Positions 54,960 to 63,893 of a stretch of 64,000 nucleotides of DNA are shown here, piece by piece. Source of the DNA: Knoellia sp. S7-12. GTDB taxonomy: Bacteria > Actinomycetota > Actinomycetes > Actinomycetales > Dermatophilaceae. The notes below the pieces were generated by a model. That model ran no database searches. It saw only the letters and a list, made by a program, of their open reading frames with translations, and was not told the DNA's origin. The position numbers and the translations under genes were made by a program. The stretch is from the NCBI RefSeq assembly GCF_040518285.1, contig NZ_CP155449.1, positions 248,001-312,000 of the forward strand, given 5' to 3'. Numbering within the stretch: the first letter of the stretch is position 1; every line of letters starts with the position of its first letter.

Positions 54960-56584
54960 GACCTCACCTCCGCCATCGCGTGACCGAGATGCACGTGCTC
55001 GCCAGCGACCGCGACCAGCGCGGGCGAGTGAGTTGCGACGATGACGCAGCGATCGGCGGCGAGTTCACGGACGAGGTCGATGATCAGCTCGGTGCCCGGC
55101 CGATCGAGGTGGGCAGTCGGCTCGTCGAGCAGGACGACGGGTGCGTTCGAGAGGGCGGCTCTGGCCAACCCGAGGCGCAGCCGCTGGCCGGCCGAGAGGC
55201 CGAAGCCGTCGTCCCCGAGTGGTGTCTCCAGCCCGTCGGGCAACTGGGCGACGAAGGCGTCGAGCCCGACCCGGCGCAACGCTGACCACTGCTGCTGGTC
55301 GGTGAGTTGGGTGTCACTGCCAAGAGTGAGTGCCTCACCTATCGCCCCGTCGGGGAGGAACGGTCGTTGGGTCACGTAGTGCACTCGCCCCGTTGTCACG
55401 CTGCCTGCATTGGGCGTGCGCACCCCAGCGATGAGATCGAGCAAGGTCGACTTCCCGGCGCCCGATTCCCCCGTGACGACAGTCAGCCCGGCTCCTACCG
55501 TGAGCGTCACGCCGACAAGCACCCTCACGTCCGACCCCGGATATTCGTAGCCCACCCCCGCCAGAACGGCCGACCTATTGCGCAATCCGTCGGATCTGCT
55601 CACTGATTGCGCATTTCGTCGGGCCGACGGATTGCGCAACAAGTCCGGGGTTCCGACGGATTGCGCAATAAGTCGGTCGATGGCGGCGGCGCCGTCGGCG
55701 GCCGCGTGGAACTCGGCCCCGACCTTCCGGATCGGCCAATAGGCCTCTGGCGCAAGCAGGATCGCGAGCAGACCGGCATACAGGGTCATGGACCCGTGGG
55801 TGAGGCGAAGGCCCACCGAGACCGCAACGATGGCCACCGAGATCGTCGCGAGCAGCTCGAGCGCCGCCGAGCTGAGGAACGCCAGCCGCAGGGTGCGCAT
55901 CGTGGCCACGCGGTGCTGCTCCGACACGGCCCGCACCACGTCCACCTGCCGTCGGGCCCGACCGAACGCGACGAGCGTCGGCAGGCCACGCATGACGTCA
56001 CCGAAGTGACCGGCGAGCTGCTCGAGGGCTCGCCAGCGGCTCATCGTGTCGTCCTGGGTCGTCCGCCCGATGAGCGCGGCGAAGAGGGGGAGCAGGGGGA
56101 GCGTCACCACGACGATGACGGCACTCAGCGGGTCGACGACGACGAGTGCCACCACGGCGAGGAACGGCACGACGGCACCGGCGACGAGGGCCGGCAGGAA
56201 GCGCGCGGCATACGGCTCAACCGCATTGGCTCCCTGCACGGCGAGGGTCGACGCCTGCTCCGCCTCGGGACGTCCTTCGGCGGGTGCCGCGAGCCAGCGT
56301 TCGAGCAACCGCCGCCGCAGGGCCGAGCTCACTGCGATCGCCGTGGTCGCGCCCAGGCGCTCGACAAGCATCCCCAGCCCAGCCCGCACGAGAAACGCGA
56401 TCACGACCCAACCCGCACTGCGCTGCCAGCTGCCCTGTGCGACAACGTCGGTCACGAGTCGCGCGAGTGCCACGGCGAGGCCGATCGCGGCCGCACCCTG
56501 CAGGGCGGCGACGACGGCCAAGGTGGCCACCGGCGCTCGCGCGGCCGGTACCGCCTGCAGCAGGCGAGGGTCAAAAGGCTTCAT
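54956..56584 (-). CDS. cydD: CydD, thiol-reductant ABC exporter subunit
   Basis: The product has 542 residues. Six helices (about 1-300) precede an ATPase with Walker A TGESGAGKSTLLDLIAGV, signature LSAGQRLRLGLARAAL and Walker B VVLLDEPTAHLD. Between the two domains, residues about 303-338 come from a palindromic DNA repeat cluster rather than the usual linker; the frame is preserved. Partner of CydC. Confidence 0.9.
   Translation of the reverse strand: MKPFDPRLLQAVPAARAPVATLAVVAALQGAAAIGLAVALARLVTDVVAQGSWQRSAGWVVIAFLVRAGLGMLVERLGATTAIAVSSALRRRLLERWLAAPAEGRPEAEQASTLAVQGANAVEPYAARFLPALVAGAVVPFLAVVALVVVDPLSAVIVVVTLPLLPLFAALIGRTTQDDTMSRWRALEQLAGHFGDVMRGLPTLVAFGRARRQVDVVRAVSEQHRVATMRTLRLAFLSSAALELLATISVAIVAVSVGLRLTHGSMTLYAGLLAILLAPEAYWPIRKVGAEFHAAADGAAAIDRLIAQSVGTPDLLRNPSARRNAQSVSRSDGLRNRSAVLAGVGYEYPGSDVRVLVGVTLTVGAGLTVVTGESGAGKSTLLDLIAGVRTPNAGSVTTGRVHYVTQRPFLPDGAIGEALTLGSDTQLTDQQQWSALRRVGLDAFVAQLPDGLETPLGDDGFGLSAGQRLRLGLARAALSNAPVVLLDEPTAHLDRPGTELIIDLVRELAADRCVIVATHSPALVAVAGEHVHLGHAMAEVRS
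55570..55676. repeat. palindromic repeat cluster embedded in cydD
   Basis: Four copies of a roughly 22-bp unit with a TTGCGCAA-type core. The outer two are a 25-bp inverted pair (55570-55594 and 55652-55676, 24 of 25 positions matching); the inner two lie around 55604-55620 and 55623-55646. It encodes the linker between the membrane and ATPase domains of CydD. Confidence 0.85.
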
Positions 56585-56599
56585 CGGTATGCCGTCCGC

Positions 56600-57640
56600 T
56601 CACTTCACGAGCGCGGGTGCGCCCATGTGGTGGGTCGAGAGTCGCCGACGGAAGACCCAGTAGGTGTAGGCCGTGTAGAGCAGGACGATCGGCACGAAGA
56701 CGAGCGCGGCGATCGACATGATCTGCAAGGTCATGGGGGTGCTCGCGGCGTTCTCGATGGTGAGTGAGGTGCCGCCGGAGAGGGTGGTCGGCATGACCGC
56801 CGGGTGGAGGGCGACGAAATAGGCCGCAGCCGTGCCGGCCCACGTCAGTGCCGTGGCGGCGAACGCGAGCAGTTCGCGACCGGCGCGGCTGGCGACGAGA
56901 CCGCCGACGAGTCCTGTGGCCGCGATCACGGTCAGGGCGACGACAGGTGCAGAGCCCTGGGTGCCGACGAGCCACCCGAGCAGTCCGACCGCGAGCACCG
57001 CTGTCGCCAGGCCCGATCGCCAGGCGACCTGGCGGGCCTCGGCTCGCAGGGTCCCATCGGCCTTGAGTGCGAGGAACAACGCGCCGTGGGTCACCGACAG
57101 CGCGACGAAGGTGGCACCTCCCCACAGGCTCGGGACGTTGAGCAGAGTCCCGAGCGACCCGACGAACTCGAAGTCCGCATCGAGAGGCACGCCGCGCACG
57201 ATGTTGGTGAGCGAGAGCCCGACGAGGAAGGGTGCGGCCACGGAGCCGCCAATGATCGCCGCGTCCCAGCGCTGGCGCCAGGTGTCGTCGTCGCGCTTGT
57301 GGCGGTACTCAAGGCCCATGTTGCGCACGATGAGGGCGACGAGGAGGGCCAGCAGTGGCAGATAGAAGGCGGAGAACATCGATGCGTACCAGTGGGGGAA
57401 CGCCGCGAACATCGCTCCGGCTGCCGTGATGAGCCAGACCTCGTTGCCATCCCAGTGCGGGCCGATCGTCGTGAGCATGACGCGGCGTCGCTTGTCGGCC
57501 TCGGCTGCACCGGTGCCGACGTGGGGGCGGCGGCCAAGGACGGGCAACAGGGTGCCGACCCCGAAGTCGAAACCCTCGAGGACGAGGTATCCGGTCCAGA
57601 GCACGCCGATGAGGATGAACCAGATGAAGGGATAGTCCAT
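56600..57640 (-). CDS. cydB: cytochrome bd oxidase subunit II
   Basis: The product has 346 residues and about eight or nine helices. The family start WFILIGVLWTGYLVLEGFDFGVG is present. Subunit II supports heme insertion and quinol oxidation by CydA. It lies 48 bp after the cydA stop and 15 bp before the cydD start. Confidence 0.95.
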   Translation of the reverse strand: MDYPFIWFILIGVLWTGYLVLEGFDFGVGTLLPVLGRRPHVGTGAAEADKRRRVMLTTIGPHWDGNEVWLITAAGAMFAAFPHWYASMFSAFYLPLLALLVALIVRNMGLEYRHKRDDDTWRQRWDAAIIGGSVAAPFLVGLSLTNIVRGVPLDADFEFVGSLGTLLNVPSLWGGATFVALSVTHGALFLALKADGTLRAEARQVAWRSGLATAVLAVGLLGWLVGTQGSAPVVALTVIAATGLVGGLVASRAGRELLAFAATALTWAGTAAAYFVALHPAVMPTTLSGGTSLTIENAASTPMTLQIMSIAALVFVPIVLLYTAYTYWVFRRRLSTHHMGAPALVK

Positions 57641-57688
57641 GTCGAACTCGCCTCTCTCGCAGGGTTGGCGAAGGTTTGGGTCGGAAGG

Positions 57689-59161
57689 TCAGTAGGAGAA
57701 CTGGAGTGGAGCGTCCTCGGCGGGTTCGGACTCCGGTTCGTGGAAGGGCTCGGCACCGTGGGCGACATAGCGCAGGAAGAGACGTACCTCGACGACGGCG
57801 AGCACGGCATACAGGAGGGTGAAGACGGTCATCGACGTCCAGATCTCGGCCACGGACACCGATGGCGAGACGCCTAAGGCGGTCGTCATCAGGCCGTTCA
57901 CGAGCCAGGGTTGCCGGCCGGTCTCGGTGAAGATCCACCCAAAGCTGTTGGCAAAGAGCGGCAAGAGCGGGGCAGCGACCGCCGCCCATACCCACCAACG
58001 CGATGTCGGCGCCCGGCGCGACCCGCGGGTCACCCACAGCAGCAGCGCCGACAGACCCATCGACGCGAAGCCGAGGCCCATCATGAGGCGGAAGGTCCAG
58101 TAGGCGAGTGGCACGTTGGGCATGTAGTCGGCGTCACTGTCGGATGCGACGACTGCCACTTCAGGGCCGTAGGTGCGTTCGATGCCGGCGACCATCTCGG
58201 CATTGCGGGCCTTGATCTCGTTGATGCCCTCGACCGTGCCGTTGGGGTTGCCGGTCGCCATGAACGCGAGGACCTTGGGCACCTTGATGGCGAAGACCTC
58301 TTCGGTGCCGTCGAGCGACCCGATCGTGAGGATCGAGAAGCCGGCGCCGGTCTCGCTCTCGTAGAGCGCCTCGGCCGCAGCCATCTTCATCGGCTGCACC
58401 TCGGTCATGATCTTGCCCTGCACGTCGCCGGTGACAACGACGCCGAGGCTCGCGACGAGGGTGAGAACGGCGCCGAGGCGGGTGGCCTTGCGATACATGG
58501 GGACGTCGGCCGCGTCGCTTGCTCCCGGCTGGGCCGCGCGCCTCCAGAGCCAGACGCCCACACCCATGACGACCGCCCCACCGACCATGTAGGCCGACGT
58601 GATGATGTGCGGGAAGGCCACGAGCTGGACCTTGTTCAGGAGGATCGCGACGAAGTCAGTCATCTCGGCGCGGCCCGACTCGGGGTTGTAGCGGAAGCCG
58701 ACGGGGTTCTGCATGAACGAGTTGGCCGCGAGGATGAAGTAGGCCGAGAGCAACGTCCCCACGTGGACGACCCACATCGTCGCGGCGTGCAGCTTCTCGG
58801 GGATGCGGCCCCACCCGAAGATCCACAAGCCGAGGAAGGTCGACTCGACAAAGAAGGCGAGCAACGCCTCCAGGGCCAAGGGCGCTCCGAAGATGTCGCC
58901 GACGAAGCGCGAGTAGTCCGACCAGTTCATGCCGAACTGGAACTCCTGGACGATGCCGGTGACCAGCCCGAGTGCGAAGTTGATCGTGAAGAGCTTGCCG
59001 AGGAACTTCGTGAGCCGCAGCCACTCGGGCCGACGCGTGCGCACCCACGCGACGTGGGTGACGGCGACGACGAAGGACAGGCCGATCGTGATAGGGACGA
59101 AGAGGAAGTGGTAGACGGTGGTGATCGCGAACTGCCACCGCGCGAGGTCGACGGGGTCCAT
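57689..59161 (-). CDS. cydA: cytochrome bd ubiquinol/menaquinol oxidase subunit I
   Basis: The product has 490 residues. It carries the hemes of cytochrome bd and oxidises quinol with O2. The axial His near residue 18 (VYHFLFVPITIG), the GRQPW motif of the quinol region and the conserved helix-VII Met region are recognisable. The ATG at 59161 follows an AGGAG ribosome site; upstream in-frame codons to 59266 are not favoured. The promoter region contains TACTA/TAGTA half-sites. Confidence 0.95.
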   Translation of the reverse strand: MDPVDLARWQFAITTVYHFLFVPITIGLSFVVAVTHVAWVRTRRPEWLRLTKFLGKLFTINFALGLVTGIVQEFQFGMNWSDYSRFVGDIFGAPLALEALLAFFVESTFLGLWIFGWGRIPEKLHAATMWVVHVGTLLSAYFILAANSFMQNPVGFRYNPESGRAEMTDFVAILLNKVQLVAFPHIITSAYMVGGAVVMGVGVWLWRRAAQPGASDAADVPMYRKATRLGAVLTLVASLGVVVTGDVQGKIMTEVQPMKMAAAEALYESETGAGFSILTIGSLDGTEEVFAIKVPKVLAFMATGNPNGTVEGINEIKARNAEMVAGIERTYGPEVAVVASDSDADYMPNVPLAYWTFRLMMGLGFASMGLSALLLWVTRGSRRAPTSRWWVWAAVAAPLLPLFANSFGWIFTETGRQPWLVNGLMTTALGVSPSVSVAEIWTSMTVFTLLYAVLAVVEVRLFLRYVAHGAEPFHEPESEPAEDAPLQFSY

Positions 59162-59197
59162 GGCTCTCCTGCGGATCGGTTCCCGGATGCGCCGGGT

Positions 59198-59236
59198 TCT
59201 ACTACGACCGATAGTAATACGACGGTGTGTAGTAGA
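59198..59236. promoter_or_regulatory. candidate operator of the cyd operon
   Basis: TCTACTAC (59198-59205) and GTAGTAGA (59229-59236) form an 8-bp inverted repeat 23 bp apart, with a further TAGTA at 59212-59216. This half-site cluster lies 37-75 bp before the cydA ATG. TACnnn/GTAnnn dyads are typical of BlaI/MecI-family repressors, and such a gene is in this operon. Confidence 0.45.
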
Positions 59237-59383
59237 CCAACCGCGGTGAGGGGAGGGCTCCGTCACAAACGGCCCAGATGCTGATGGCCTGCTGAAGAGG
59301 AGGCGCTGAACGCAGCAGATCAGGTCGTTGGGTTCGATCCTCCCGATACGTCCCCTTCAGGCCGCGCGCTGGGATCATCAGTC

Positions 59384-59728
59384 ATGGCAACCCGATGGCG
59401 AGCCCTTGCGCTCAGTCTGACCGTAGCTCTCGCGGCAGTGACGACTGCTTGGTACTGGACGACGCACTCGGCGAGTGAGCGGCAATTTGGGTCGTGTCAT
59501 TTCGAGGGGAACGTCCTTGTCCTGAAGTGGACGGGTGGCGCGAACGAGAGGAACAGTGTTCAGCTCGACATGAGGAACAACGTTGTCGTCGCGTCATTGC
59601 GGACTGAGGTCGGTAGCGGCAGCAGCCTTGCCATTGGCCTCCCGGGCGAGGCACGTTTCACCGTTTACGGTGACACCAGACAAGTCAGGGACTCCAAGGG
59701 AGAGATACTCGCGTGTCCCTCGCAGTAG
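59384..59728 (+). CDS. small hypothetical protein with N-terminal anchor
   Basis: The product has 114 residues: a hydrophobic signal or anchor (about 8-24), then a small beta-rich domain with two Cys. I recognise no family. It opens the right-hand patch of accessory-looking genes. Confidence 0.55.
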   Translation: MATRWRALALSLTVALAAVTTAWYWTTHSASERQFGSCHFEGNVLVLKWTGGANERNSVQLDMRNNVVVASLRTEVGSGSSLAIGLPGEARFTVYGDTRQVRDSKGEILACPSQ

Positions 59729-59773
59729 GCGTCAGCGGCAGGCCATGGTCGGGACATCCCCGACTGCCGCATG

Positions 59774-60319
59774 TCAAGGCGTCGGTGCTTCGAGTGCGGC
59801 TCTCAAAATGCCAAGGGTCGAGGAAGTGGACCCCGTCGCATCCACCCACAAGGCGCCGGGGCGACGCTGTCGGAGTGCCTCGATAGTTTGGACCAGCGCT
59901 GGCGCGTCGGCCGGTCCAACCAGCCGGTTGTTGACCGCGTGCTCGAACCGGGTTGGGTTGCTGTCCCGTTCGGCCAGCCGCTCCGCGAGCGTGCCTGCGT
60001 CGAGCTCGAGCACGCACTCAAAGAACCGTGCGCCGTGCCGTGCGGATAGTCGCTCGAGGTCCTCAATGAACGAGGTTTGGGCGAGGTACTGTCCGATGAC
60101 GAGGTCGAATCCAGCGCGCAGCTGTTCGCTGGCCAGCGCGAGCGTCAGGCGCCTGGCGTGCAGTCCCGAAGCCGAAGGATCCTCGTCCCACCGCCCCAAG
60201 GAGTGCTTGAGCCCGTCGATGTCCAGAGCCAGCGTCGTTGACCTGTCCTGGGCAAGGGCGTGCGCGATAGTCGACTTGCCTGAGCCCGGAGCGCCGTTGA
60301 TCAAAACGAGTCGAGTCAT
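59774..60319 (-). CDS. P-loop kinase-like ATPase (AAA_33 type)
   Basis: The product has 181 residues. The P-loop GAPGSGKST sits at residues 9-17 and DIDGLKHSLGRWD supplies a Walker B/substrate region. Such short kinases phosphorylate small molecules or resemble zeta-toxin kinases; which is unclear. TACCGT ends 6 nt before the ATG. It is followed on the same strand, across 198 bp, by another small P-loop gene. Confidence 0.72.
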   Translation of the reverse strand: MTRLVLINGAPGSGKSTIAHALAQDRSTTLALDIDGLKHSLGRWDEDPSASGLHARRLTLALASEQLRAGFDLVIGQYLAQTSFIEDLERLSARHGARFFECVLELDAGTLAERLAERDSNPTRFEHAVNNRLVGPADAPALVQTIEALRQRRPGALWVDATGSTSSTLGILRAALEAPTP

Positions 60320-60517
60320 CCCGAGACGGTAGTGCCGCGCTGGCCCCCTGAACCTGCGGCACGAACTGAATGCGGCACCTGCGGACGTTTCGCGATCACC
60401 TAGTCACTCTGGGCGCGATGGTCCTTTTGCGCGAGCATCGCGCTCCTCAGCCGCTGACCCTCTCCGAGCGGCAACGGCCGAGTGGGAGATGGCAGCGGTT
60501 GGAGGCAGGGGCGGACG

Positions 60518-61021
60518 CTACGTTCGTACCGACCAAGTGTCATATCGAGCAAGCTCGGCATCGTTGGGCACTTCAAACAGTCCCCTCCACTCGTGGAGGT
60601 CCGTGCGCTGGATAGGCGGCACTTCGATAGCCCTTTGTTGAATCCGGCGCCACAATTCCTCGTCATCAACGTCGAGGTGGATCAGTTCGGTCGTGGCCCC
60701 GAGTGCGCTTGCTTGACGCCGGAGTGCATCGCGCTCCGATCGCGCCCACGTTCCCCACTCGATGATCACCGTCGCACAAGTGCGCAGGAGCTCTTGCGCC
60801 AAGGACCACTGAAGCGCCTCGACGCGCGCGCGCATGTCGGCGTCCCAGAGGTTGGTGCCGAGCGCGTCCAGCCACTCGTCCGGGGCTAGCCGAAGACCAC
60901 GTCGCTCACTCGCCAAAGCCCTTGCAAGGGTGGTCTTGCCGCTTGCGGGCAGCCCACAGACGATGACGAGTCGCCCGGCTGTGTGCGCCTGTCGGGCGGG
61001 CTCGGCACTATCGGTCGACAT
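60518..61021 (-). CDS. P-loop kinase-like ATPase (AAA_33 type), second copy
   Basis: The product has 167 residues. P-loop GLPASGKTTLA near residue 25 and VIIEWGTWARSERDAL in the second half. It is similar in plan to the neighbour at 59774 but diverged in sequence. CACAAT lies 7 nt before the ATG at 61021, which is preferred over 61048. The 198-bp gap to the neighbouring gene shows nothing further. Confidence 0.7.
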   Translation of the reverse strand: MSTDSAEPARQAHTAGRLVIVCGLPASGKTTLARALASERRGLRLAPDEWLDALGTNLWDADMRARVEALQWSLAQELLRTCATVIIEWGTWARSERDALRRQASALGATTELIHLDVDDEELWRRIQQRAIEVPPIQRTDLHEWRGLFEVPNDAELARYDTWSVRT

Positions 61022-61144
61022 GCTGCCAATTGTGACGTGCCGTCTCACTGCACGAGTTGGTCGGCGCTACTGCGCAGGTCCTCGATTCGGCACATCGGTG
61101 GCATCAGCGAGCGATCAGCTCAGTTGCGTCCTCGACCGCGCAAG

Positions 61145-61408
61145 TCAGCCCGCTTGGGAGGGCCGTTCGAGGCGCTCGACGCGCTCGCGGGCGGCGTCGT
61201 GCGCCTCGTCGAGCCCGTGGCGGAGCATGGCGATCAGGTCGGGCACCTCGTCGGCTGCGAGCCGGAAGGTGCTGACGCAGACGTTGTTGCGCCAGAGCGA
61301 GAGGACGACGACCTGCTGCTCTTGGTGCCAGGTCGCGCGAAGCGAGCGGCCATCACCACGGGGGTCGGGGAAGACCGTCCCGGTGCGGGGCGTGCGCTGC
61401 AGGGCCAT
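61145..61408 (-). CDS. conserved actinobacterial hypothetical protein
   Basis: The product has 87 residues. TGTVFPDPRGDGRSLRATWH and VVVLSLWRNNVCVSTFRL follow a pattern I recall for small uncharacterised actinobacterial proteins. No function known. The ATG at 61408 is chosen because the conserved part starts there. Confidence 0.65.
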   Translation of the reverse strand: MALQRTPRTGTVFPDPRGDGRSLRATWHQEQQVVVLSLWRNNVCVSTFRLAADEVPDLIAMLRHGLDEAHDAARERVERLERPSQAG

Positions 61409-61569
61409 ATGCCATTGTGACCCCGCCCACAAGGATCCACCAGACCCGTCCCTGCCCTGCCGAAGCTCCGGGGCGTGCCCGAACTGCCCGAGGTCGAAGT
61501 TCGGCCGACGATTCGTCACTGACACGCCCTGCCCGCTCGGCGGCAGATGAGCGCCCTTGCAGTCGCCGA

Positions 61570-62034
61570 TCACTCCGGCGCTATGACGTAGGTATCGATG
61601 TCCAGACCGCACCCCAGGCGCGTCAACCGGAGCAGCGTCCCCGGCGACAGATAGAGAGCCGGTGTGGCCACCACGGCACCCGTGGTGCCGTCAGGCTCGA
61701 TGTCGAGATGTCCGTACATCTCGATCACGACATCCATCTTGAACTCGAGCCCAAACCTCCCCCGGGCCTCGTCCACCTTGGCCATCGGCTCGAAATTGTC
61801 CAAGACCTCCCGGATGAGGACTTCGGTGTCCACTTCAACTTGATCCGCCGTGCTCCACATCCACGCGCTGAACGGACGAACGCGACCGCCTTTGAGCAAC
61901 TCGCCCTTTCGATGGACTGACGTCGGATCGATCCCGAGAAACTCGGTGAGGGCAACGGGGTCGAAGTCGTCGTCCTCATTGGCTGCATATGCCACGAGCT
62001 CTGCACGCTGCTGCACACGGGACGTCGAGGTCAC
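61570..62034 (-). CDS. DUF4279 domain protein
   Basis: The product has 154 residues. LTEFLGIDPTSVHRKGELLKGG, then a Trp-Ser region and the C-terminal LGCGLDIDTYVIAPE match the DUF4279 pattern. Function unknown; such proteins occur in accessory regions. The GTG at 62034 is used. The 259-bp interval to the next gene shows nothing recognisable. Confidence 0.68.
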   Translation of the reverse strand: MTSTSRVQQRAELVAYAANEDDDFDPVALTEFLGIDPTSVHRKGELLKGGRVRPFSAWMWSTADQVEVDTEVLIREVLDNFEPMAKVDEARGRFGLEFKMDVVIEMYGHLDIEPDGTTGAVVATPALYLSPGTLLRLTRLGCGLDIDTYVIAPE

Positions 62035-62293
62035 GGTGCAAGGTTCCCACGAGCTTGGTCAACGTAGCCACCCTTGTTGTGGCTCCTCGGGCGGCAGCCT
62101 CGGGCAGTGGACCATGCTCGGCTCCGTCCTTGGCGCGGCGAATCCGGGCGTTTGTCTGTTGTGCTGCGTGGGCTGGGGCTAGCGTGCACCAGCGCTCAGA
62201 CATGCTTCGGGGGCTTACCTACGGCGTCGTCTGGGGAACCTCATCAGTGGCGCCTGCGTCCTACCGACGAGTCCCTTTCAGACGGGAGTAGCG

Positions 62294-62806
62294 ATGAGCT
62301 CGAGAGTGGTGGCGATGTGCGTCCTGCTGGCGATGGCTGTGAGCTCGTGCGGGGCAGCGGGGCCCCTGCGTCCGGATCCGGCTGCCTCTTCCAGCGGTTC
62401 CGAGCTGCCGGACCCCACGGCAGGACGCACGGGAGCAATCGAAGGTAGTGCTGCTATGTCCTGCGTGGAGGAGTACACCCTCGCGGCAGTGACGAACCGC
62501 GCGTTCGCCTTCGATGGCGTGGTCATAGACATTGGCGACTCTGTCTCCGACCAAGGTGGTGAAGGCGACCTCGGGCTTCCCGGCGTCACCTTCCGGGTAT
62601 ATCAATGGTTCTCCGGCGGCGAAGGCCGCACGTTCAGGGTGGACCTTCAGGCGCCAAGTGGCTCATTCGGCGTCGGCTCCCGACTCCTGGTCAGCGGGGA
62701 ATCCCGTTGGGGCGAGCCCGACTTGGCCGCCGCCATTGCATGGGGATGCGGCTTCACTCGGTATTTCGACGCCAAGACGGCACACGCTTGGGAGCAGACG
62801 CTCTAG
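62294..62806 (+). CDS. lipoprotein, unknown function
   Basis: The product has 170 residues. Signal peptide and lipobox (VSSC, Cys near residue 19), a Ser/Pro-rich linker and a domain of about 110 residues with a conserved-looking VVIDIGDSVSDQ. I do not recognise a family. GACGGGAG precedes the ATG as a weak ribosome site. Confidence 0.65.
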   Translation: MSSRVVAMCVLLAMAVSSCGAAGPLRPDPAASSSGSELPDPTAGRTGAIEGSAAMSCVEEYTLAAVTNRAFAFDGVVIDIGDSVSDQGGEGDLGLPGVTFRVYQWFSGGEGRTFRVDLQAPSGSFGVGSRLLVSGESRWGEPDLAAAIAWGCGFTRYFDAKTAHAWEQTL

Positions 62807-62837
62807 GCAACCGCGCCGTCATCGGCACTAGTGCGGA

Positions 62838-63506
62838 ATGCGGCATGTGCAAACGTTCTCCGCGAGCCCATCGACAGAGTGGTGCAATGAACCGGTGAAT
62901 CGTGTTGACCCACCGCAAGAGCATCTTCGCTGGTTGCGGCAAGCGGATGGAAGCGGATGGGCAGGCTTTGACGTCCGCGGGTGGCCTGATGCCTTGTGGC
63001 TGCTGCACGGGATGTTCGTTGATGTTGAGCTTGGACAGAGGCGTCGCCTGACGTGGAGTGAACTTGCCGGCAGGGCCGGTGGTCTCGCCCCGGCGCAGAT
63101 GGACGACTTCCCGCACCCCCAGCAGTGGGGTTTCGACGCGTACAGCGATCACTTCAGCGAGCCTGTCCACGAGGGGTCGCTGGACGTTGAAAGCTGGGAT
63201 GGACTTCTTGGCGTTCTACAGGACGCCGCGTGCACCGAGTGCTACGTCTTCATCTGCGAGATGCACACCGACGATTGGGCCGGCGGCGGTGAGTTCTGGA
63301 CCGGTGACGTCTCGGAGCTCGCCACATGGGTGGGGCGCGGGGACGATGATTGCACGCCTATAAACATCTGGGCGGCGGACCGCTCATGGTTCGTCTACAC
63401 GGATGCTGATGGGCTGGCGACCTACGTAGGTGGCAGCGAACTTCTCATCCGGCGGCTTCGCCAAGATGACCGCATCGAGATCATTTCGGCTCGGCGATCG
63501 GCCTGA
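62838..63506 (+). CDS. hypothetical cytoplasmic protein
   Basis: The product has 222 residues, or 203 if the GTG at 62895 is the true start. It is acidic and rich in Trp, with an ending (WFVYTDADGLATYVGGSELLIRRL) like that of immunity-type or SMI1/KNR4-like proteins, but no firm family is recognised. Confidence 0.55.
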   Translation: MRHVQTFSASPSTEWCNEPVNRVDPPQEHLRWLRQADGSGWAGFDVRGWPDALWLLHGMFVDVELGQRRRLTWSELAGRAGGLAPAQMDDFPHPQQWGFDAYSDHFSEPVHEGSLDVESWDGLLGVLQDAACTECYVFICEMHTDDWAGGGEFWTGDVSELATWVGRGDDDCTPINIWAADRSWFVYTDADGLATYVGGSELLIRRLRQDDRIEIISARRSA

Positions 63507-63532
63507 TCGCGGCATGACCGGATGTCTGTTGG

Positions 63533-63808
63533 TCAGAAGAAGTCGAGGGCGAATCGGCCCAGACGCTTCAAGGACGCGCCCAGGCTTCGGATGTAGCCGA
63601 TTCCCGTGCGTTGGCCCTCACGCCATCCGCTCGCCGCAGCCGTGATCAGGGCGACGATTCCCACACCCCACGCCACGACAAGGACGGATGCCGGGTAGTC
63701 GGTGAGCCATGAAGATGCGAGGACGAGCCCTGAGGCCGCCAGAAGAACTAGCGCCAGCCCCGGGAGCACACTCACGACGAGTGGCGGCTCGCGGCTGGCG
63801 GACTCCAT
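63533..63808 (-). CDS. small two-helix membrane protein
   Basis: The product has 91 residues with two hydrophobic helices (about 10-33 and 40-62) and a basic tail. Unknown function. TATGCT ends 6 nt before the ATG. Confidence 0.5.
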   Translation of the reverse strand: MESASREPPLVVSVLPGLALVLLAASGLVLASSWLTDYPASVLVVAWGVGIVALITAAASGWREGQRTGIGYIRSLGASLKRLGRFALDFF

Positions 63809-63893
63809 GACGGGAGCATAAGGCGGGCGCCCAACTAACCGGTTCGCGGCAAATGAGTGCGTTCATAGCGGGGCGTCGTGGTCTGCCCTTCAG

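Noticed and set aside
55570..55676. Assembly error or frameshift in cydD
   Set aside because: The cydD frame stays open and in register across the repeat, and both domains are complete on either side.
59315..59350. GGTTCGATCC looks like a tRNA T-arm
   Set aside because: The flanking five-base stem does not pair well and no acceptor, D or anticodon arm can be folded.
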